DNA from: Ardenticatenaceae bacterium
Lineage (GTDB): Bacteria; Chloroflexota; Anaerolineae; Promineifilales; Promineifilaceae
Length of the DNA stretch: 44,649 nt
NCBI GenBank assembly: GCA_027054335.1
Contig: JALUPA010000754.1
Location: forward strand, 1 to 44,649
Direction of reading: 5' to 3'
The position numbers were made by a program, and so were the translations under genes. Shown here piece by piece: positions 42,960 through 44,649 of this stretch (position 1 is the first letter of the stretch; every line of letters begins with the position of its first letter). The notes under the pieces were generated by a model. The model was given only the letters and a program-made list of their open reading frames with translations, was not told where the DNA came from and searched no databases.

Positions 42960-44649
42960 CTACTTGTTGCGGCGTAACCACCAAGATTCTCCTCTTTTGA
43001 AGTTGATAATTTCCCTTTCCAAATCGCCGATATTATCAAACCATTTTTGAGTAACGTTTTGGTTCACCTCCGAAAAAACACTAAGATATTCCACTGCATT
43101 TCCTTGATAACCCCCATTATCCCAAAAATCCCCTTGTCTATCCACCGTACCAACATGCCATCCATCTGGTGCGCCAATATCGGTGTACCCAGGACCATAA
43201 CCGCCTGGACCAACTAGCTCTTTTCGATAAGTTCCTGATGTTATTAACACTATATCGTCTCCAAAAGTCTCATGCAATTCTTTCGCACAATAAAAGCATC
43301 TGTATTCAGCGTATCTATCAGTAATCTCTCGTCGCAAGTTAAACTCATCATCCACATCCAATCCACCCTTTAAGGCCAGAGTAGGATTCCAAGTTGCCAT
43401 GGCCTCAGCCATTGCGGCTTGCGCATATGGGTCACCCATCATAGCCCGAATACGTAGGATGTTGTCAGAGATAGTGTCTGACAAGCCAACGGCCGTACCT
43501 CCCAACGCTACCGTTTTTCCCAGCCACGGATATTTGAACCCAGAGTAATACAGCCATTGAGCGTAAGCAGAAGGGACAGAGTTATAAACCGCGCCGGCCG
43601 CCGAAGGAACGGCCGCAATAACCGGCGCCGCTGTACCGCCTATCAATCCGCCTAATCCGCCGGAAAGCCCGGCGCGCTCCCAATCAACACGGCAGCGCAG
43701 ATTATCCCAGAGTGCGCCGCTCAAGACGTTATCAATTCCGCCTGCGCCTTGAACAACCATCACATCCCAAGTGACACCCGTGACGGCGCCAATGATTATT
43801 CCGCCCACAATCAACGGCACGATCTCGCCGCTGGGGTCTGTCAGAAGAACGGGATTGTTATGGGCGTAGGTGTAGCCATGTTGTGAAGCAGGCAGCCCCA
43901 GCCAGCCGGGGAATGGGTCACGGGACATGAACAGTTTGAGACCGGGGTTGTAATACCGCGCCCGCAGGTAGAGGAGGTTGGTTGCGCCGTCAAACTGCTC
44001 GCCGGTGAAGCCGTAAACGGTGCCGCTGCTTCCGGTTTGGGCCAGGATGTTGCCGTACGGTTCGTAAGTGGTGGCGGTTTCCAGCACGCTGCCCGCCATC
44101 TCCTGGCGCACGCTGCCCAGGCCGTCAGTGAGCAGGGTGCGGGTTTGCGCGCCGTCGTCTTGCAGGATCAAATCCAGGCCGTACAGGTTGGCAGTTTGGG
44201 TTGTTCCATTGTCGGCGATGAGCGCCTGGGAGAGACCAAGGTTGTCGTTGGTGTAGATGGTGGTGACGGGTTGGCTGCCGCTGTAGTCGGTTTGCTGTAC
44301 CCGGTTGCCGTCGCCGTCGTAGGCGTAGCTGGCGTTGGGGGTGTACACGCCGCCCCCTGCGCCGGTGGCAACGGTGAGGAGCAGATTGCGCTGGTTGTAG
44401 CTGTACTGTTGCTCCCCCGCTTCTCCGGCATTGACGCCTGGCGGCAGGATGCGGGTCAGATTGCCGTTGGCGTCGTAATAGTAGCTGGTTGTGCCACTGG
44501 TTGCATCCGTGGCCGTCACAAGCTGATTGGCGGCGTTGAAGGTGCGGTTGACGCTGGTGGTATTGGCCCCGACGGTTTCGGTGTAGGCGGTCATGTTCCC
44601 CACAGCGTCGTAAACGTAGTTGTAGCTGGCGGTGACGCTGCCAGTATAG
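42960..44649 (-). CDS. RHS-family polymorphic toxin, C-terminal part
   Basis: The frame is open to the window edge. RHS/YD repeats (YYYDANGNLTRI, YAYDGDGNRVQQ) lead to the core boundary YLRARYYNPGLKLFMSRDPF. A hydrophobic Gly-rich pretoxin region follows (PLIVGGIIIGAVTG, LSGGLGGLIGG). The last ~150 residues are a variable toxin: YRCFYCAKELHETFGDDIVL and GWHVGTVDRQGDFWDNGG. A Cys in front of a helix and a later W-H-V...D-x-W-D-N suggest a papain-like cysteine protease fold, by pattern only. Secreted or exported toxin for contact-dependent competition. The toxin part is AT-rich compared with the GC-rich core. Confidence 0.9.
   Translation of the reverse strand, partial: YTGSVTASYNYVYDAVGNMTAYTETVGANTTSVNRTFNAANQLVTATDATSGTTSYYYDANGNLTRILPPGVNAGEAGEQQYSYNQRNLLLTVATGAGGGVYTPNASYAYDGDGNRVQQTDYSGSQPVTTIYTNDNLGLSQALIADNGTTQTANLYGLDLILQDDGAQTRTLLTDGLGSVRQEMAGSVLETATTYEPYGNILAQTGSSGTVYGFTGEQFDGATNLLYLRARYYNPGLKLFMSRDPFPGWLGLPASQHGYTYAHNNPVLLTDPSGEIVPLIVGGIIIGAVTGVTWDVMVVQGAGGIDNVLSGALWDNLRCRVDWERAGLSGGLGGLIGGTAAPVIAAVPSAAGAVYNSVPSAYAQWLYYSGFKYPWLGKTVALGGTAVGLSDTISDNILRIRAMMGDPYAQAAMAEAMATWNPTLALKGGLDVDDEFNLRREITDRYAEYRCFYCAKELHETFGDDIVLITSGTYRKELVGPGGYGPGYTDIGAPDGWHVGTVDRQGDFWDNGGYQGNAVEYLSVFSEVNQNVTQKWFDNIGDLEREIINFKRGESWWLRRNK

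Overview
The window looks like a chromosomal segment of a free-living, moderately GC-rich bacterium. My best guess is Chloroflexota (Anaerolineae or a related class). This rests on gene style (ATP-binding BREX-like proteins, a NuoEF-type formate dehydrogenase, DUF488 pairs, many small toxin-antitoxin operons) and on the abundance of short inverted repeats. No rRNA or definitive phylogenetic marker is present, so the assignment is an inference. Most genes have plausible AGGAGG-like ribosome binding sites and sigma70-like promoters, and two genes look leaderless.

Layout. 1-5.4 kb: the end of a lipoprotein gene, a thioredoxin-TPR protein, tRNA-Gln(CTG), gltX, an 8-oxoguanine deaminase-like amidohydrolase and an orphan MazE antitoxin. 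5.4-6.7 kb: a double Nudix protein and a histidine kinase relic. 6.7-16.7 kb: a minus-strand defence-like island with a coiled-coil protein, two BrxD-like P-loop ATPases, a GmrSD-type DUF262/DUF1524 nuclease, two small unknown genes, an inserted block of antitoxin/toxin genes (HicB-like, Phd, VapC, DUF433 with a Phd-like tail) and an Lhr-type helicase. 16.8-23.4 kb: plus-strand SWIM zinc-finger protein, Uma2-like nuclease, and a tightly overlapping DUF488-DUF488-RecQ operon. 23.3-25.0 kb: a compact restriction-modification system (methyltransferase, endonuclease, HTH controller) with matching operators. 25.0-28.4 kb: ATP-grasp ligase, YggX, formyltransferase, second Phd/VapC pair. 28.4-36.7 kb: an NAD-linked formate dehydrogenase region (fused NuoEF subunit, FdhD, ferredoxin-type subunit, catalytic FdhF) interrupted by DUF4160/DUF2442, HicBA and two other small genes, then OsmC. 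36.7-41 kb: tRNA-Gln(TTG), HNH endonuclease, a short GlmU, membrane proteins, a FAD subunit of the xanthine/CO dehydrogenase family. 41-44.6 kb: the C-terminal half of an RHS polymorphic toxin and displaced toxin/immunity cassettes.

Two sequence-wide patterns stand out. First, the 8-bp palindrome ACGGCCGT occurs about 77 times by my hand count where about one is expected by composition; it behaves like the cyanobacterial HIP1 palindrome and is scarce in the cassettes that look recently acquired. Second, at least eleven loci carry tandem heptanucleotide repeats, usually in inverted arms, in several sequence families. They sit at gene edges and, in the Lhr helicase and RecQ genes, inside the reading frame.

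The best candidate for a little-described system is the 6.7-16.7 kb island: paired BrxD-like ATPases plus an Lhr helicase and a coiled-coil protein, without PglX or PglZ, combined with a GmrSD nuclease and a toxin-antitoxin block in which two unrelated antitoxins share the same C-terminal tail.
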